Shown here one piece after another: positions 6,325-6,935 of a stretch of DNA of 6,935 bases. Where the stretch lies: assembly GCA_003242645.1 (NCBI GenBank), contig QGVC01000193.1, positions 1 to 6,935 on the forward strand, written 5' to 3'. The notes below the pieces were generated by a model that was not told the origin of the DNA, ran no database searches, and saw only the letters and a program-made list of their open reading frames with translations. Position 1 is the first letter of the stretch, and the number at the start of each line of letters is the position of its first letter. A program made the position numbers and the translations under genes. This DNA comes from Pseudomonadota bacterium. GTDB lineage: Bacteria > Pseudomonadota > Alphaproteobacteria > Rhizobiales > Hyphomicrobiaceae.

Positions 6325-6935
6325 ATGCTGAAGATTTGGGGACGCAAGACGTCGATCAACGTCCAAAAGGTAATGTGGACGGTGGCAGAGCTTGAGCTGC
6401 CGCACGAGCGCATCGACGTTGGCGGCCCATTCGGCGGCCTCGACACGCCCGAGTTCGGCAAGCTCAACCCCAATCGTCTCGTTCCCGTTCTCGAGGATGA
6501 CGGGTTCGTTCTGTGGGAGAGCAACGCGATTGTGCGATACCTCGTCGCCGCACACGGCCGCGGCCGCTTGGGTGCCTCCGACGAGCGGCAGCGCGCACTT
6601 GCCGACCAATGGATGGAATGGGCCAACTCGACGCTTTATTCCGACATTATCCATACGATCTTCCTTGGCCTCATTCGCACCCCGGCCTCGGAGAGGGATG
6701 TCGGCGCCATCGAGAAGGCGGCAAAGCGCGCCGGCGAGAAGTTGGCAATTCTCGATGCACAGCTCGATGGCCGTGCCTATATTCTGGGGGACCAGCTAAC
6801 GGCCGCGGACATTGGGTGCGGTTCCCTCATGTACCGTTACTTCACCTTGGATATCCCGCGCCCGCGGCTTCCGAACGTCGAGGCCTGGTATCAGCGGCTC
6901 ACCGAGCGCAAGGCGTATCAGGACCACGTGATGAT
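6325..6935 (+). CDS. Glutathione S-transferase family protein (3' end cut by window)
   Basis: Soluble GST-fold protein, 203 codons visible and probably only a few residues short of its natural end. The thioredoxin-like N-terminal domain (about 1-78) includes GRKTSINVQKVMW at 6-18, where a Ser/Asn near 10-12 is the likely glutathione-activating position. The cis-proline comes in RLVPVL at 51-56, and ESNAIVRYL at 65-73 contains the Glu-Ser pair that holds the glutathione gamma-glutamyl group. The all-alpha C-terminal domain (about 88-203) includes LTAADIG at 158-164, the N-capping box of the fold. There is no catalytic Cys at the N-terminal site, so it is more theta-like than beta- or omega-like. 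The ATG at 6325 has GGTGGAG four bases upstream. The real substrate (detoxification, dehalogenation or other) cannot be deduced. The frame is open to the last base of the window. Confidence 0.92.
   Translation, partial: MLKIWGRKTSINVQKVMWTVAELELPHERIDVGGPFGGLDTPEFGKLNPNRLVPVLEDDGFVLWESNAIVRYLVAAHGRGRLGASDERQRALADQWMEWANSTLYSDIIHTIFLGLIRTPASERDVGAIEKAAKRAGEKLAILDAQLDGRAYILGDQLTAADIGCGSLMYRYFTLDIPRPRLPNVEAWYQRLTERKAYQDHVM

Overview
The window looks like chromosomal core DNA of an alphaproteobacterium, most likely in the order Hyphomicrobiales (Rhizobiales). The evidence is high GC by eye, the gene order dapF-mtaB-ftsY-yciB (known from that group), the alphaproteobacterial DapF start motif KMNGLGNE, and the protein sequences themselves. 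No species can be named from the sequence alone.

Layout. The left two thirds (64-4249) is a minus-strand cluster read right to left: dapF (diaminopimelate epimerase), mtaB (tRNA methylthiotransferase), ftsY (SRP receptor) and yciB/ispZ (inner-membrane septation protein). mtaB and ftsY overlap by 4 bases (GTGA), and ftsY and yciB are 31 bases apart, so these look co-transcribed. dapF and mtaB are separated by an unusually wide 136-base gap. The right third is on the plus strand: a small class I SAM methyltransferase of unknown substrate, a secreted PQQ-dependent (YliI/Asd-like) sugar dehydrogenase, and a glutathione S-transferase cut by the window edge. The two groups diverge from a 53-base region at 4250-4302.

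How the genes relate. The minus-strand genes share an envelope and translation theme: DapF feeds meso-diaminopimelate to lysine and peptidoglycan, MtaB modifies tRNA, FtsY delivers ribosomes to the membrane, and YciB acts in the envelope and division. The grouping is a conserved housekeeping neighbourhood rather than one pathway. The plus-strand genes share no obvious pathway. The GST appears to have its own promoter (TTGACA, 17 bases, TATGGT) inside a 240-base intergenic region.

No undescribed multi-gene system, mobile element, CRISPR array or RNA gene is visible. The points worth a second look are small-scale: an inverted repeat across the methyltransferase start region, an anti-Shine-Dalgarno mimic in front of the PQQ dehydrogenase, mutually exclusive short hairpins in the dapF-mtaB gap, and helically spaced direct repeats around the GST promoter.
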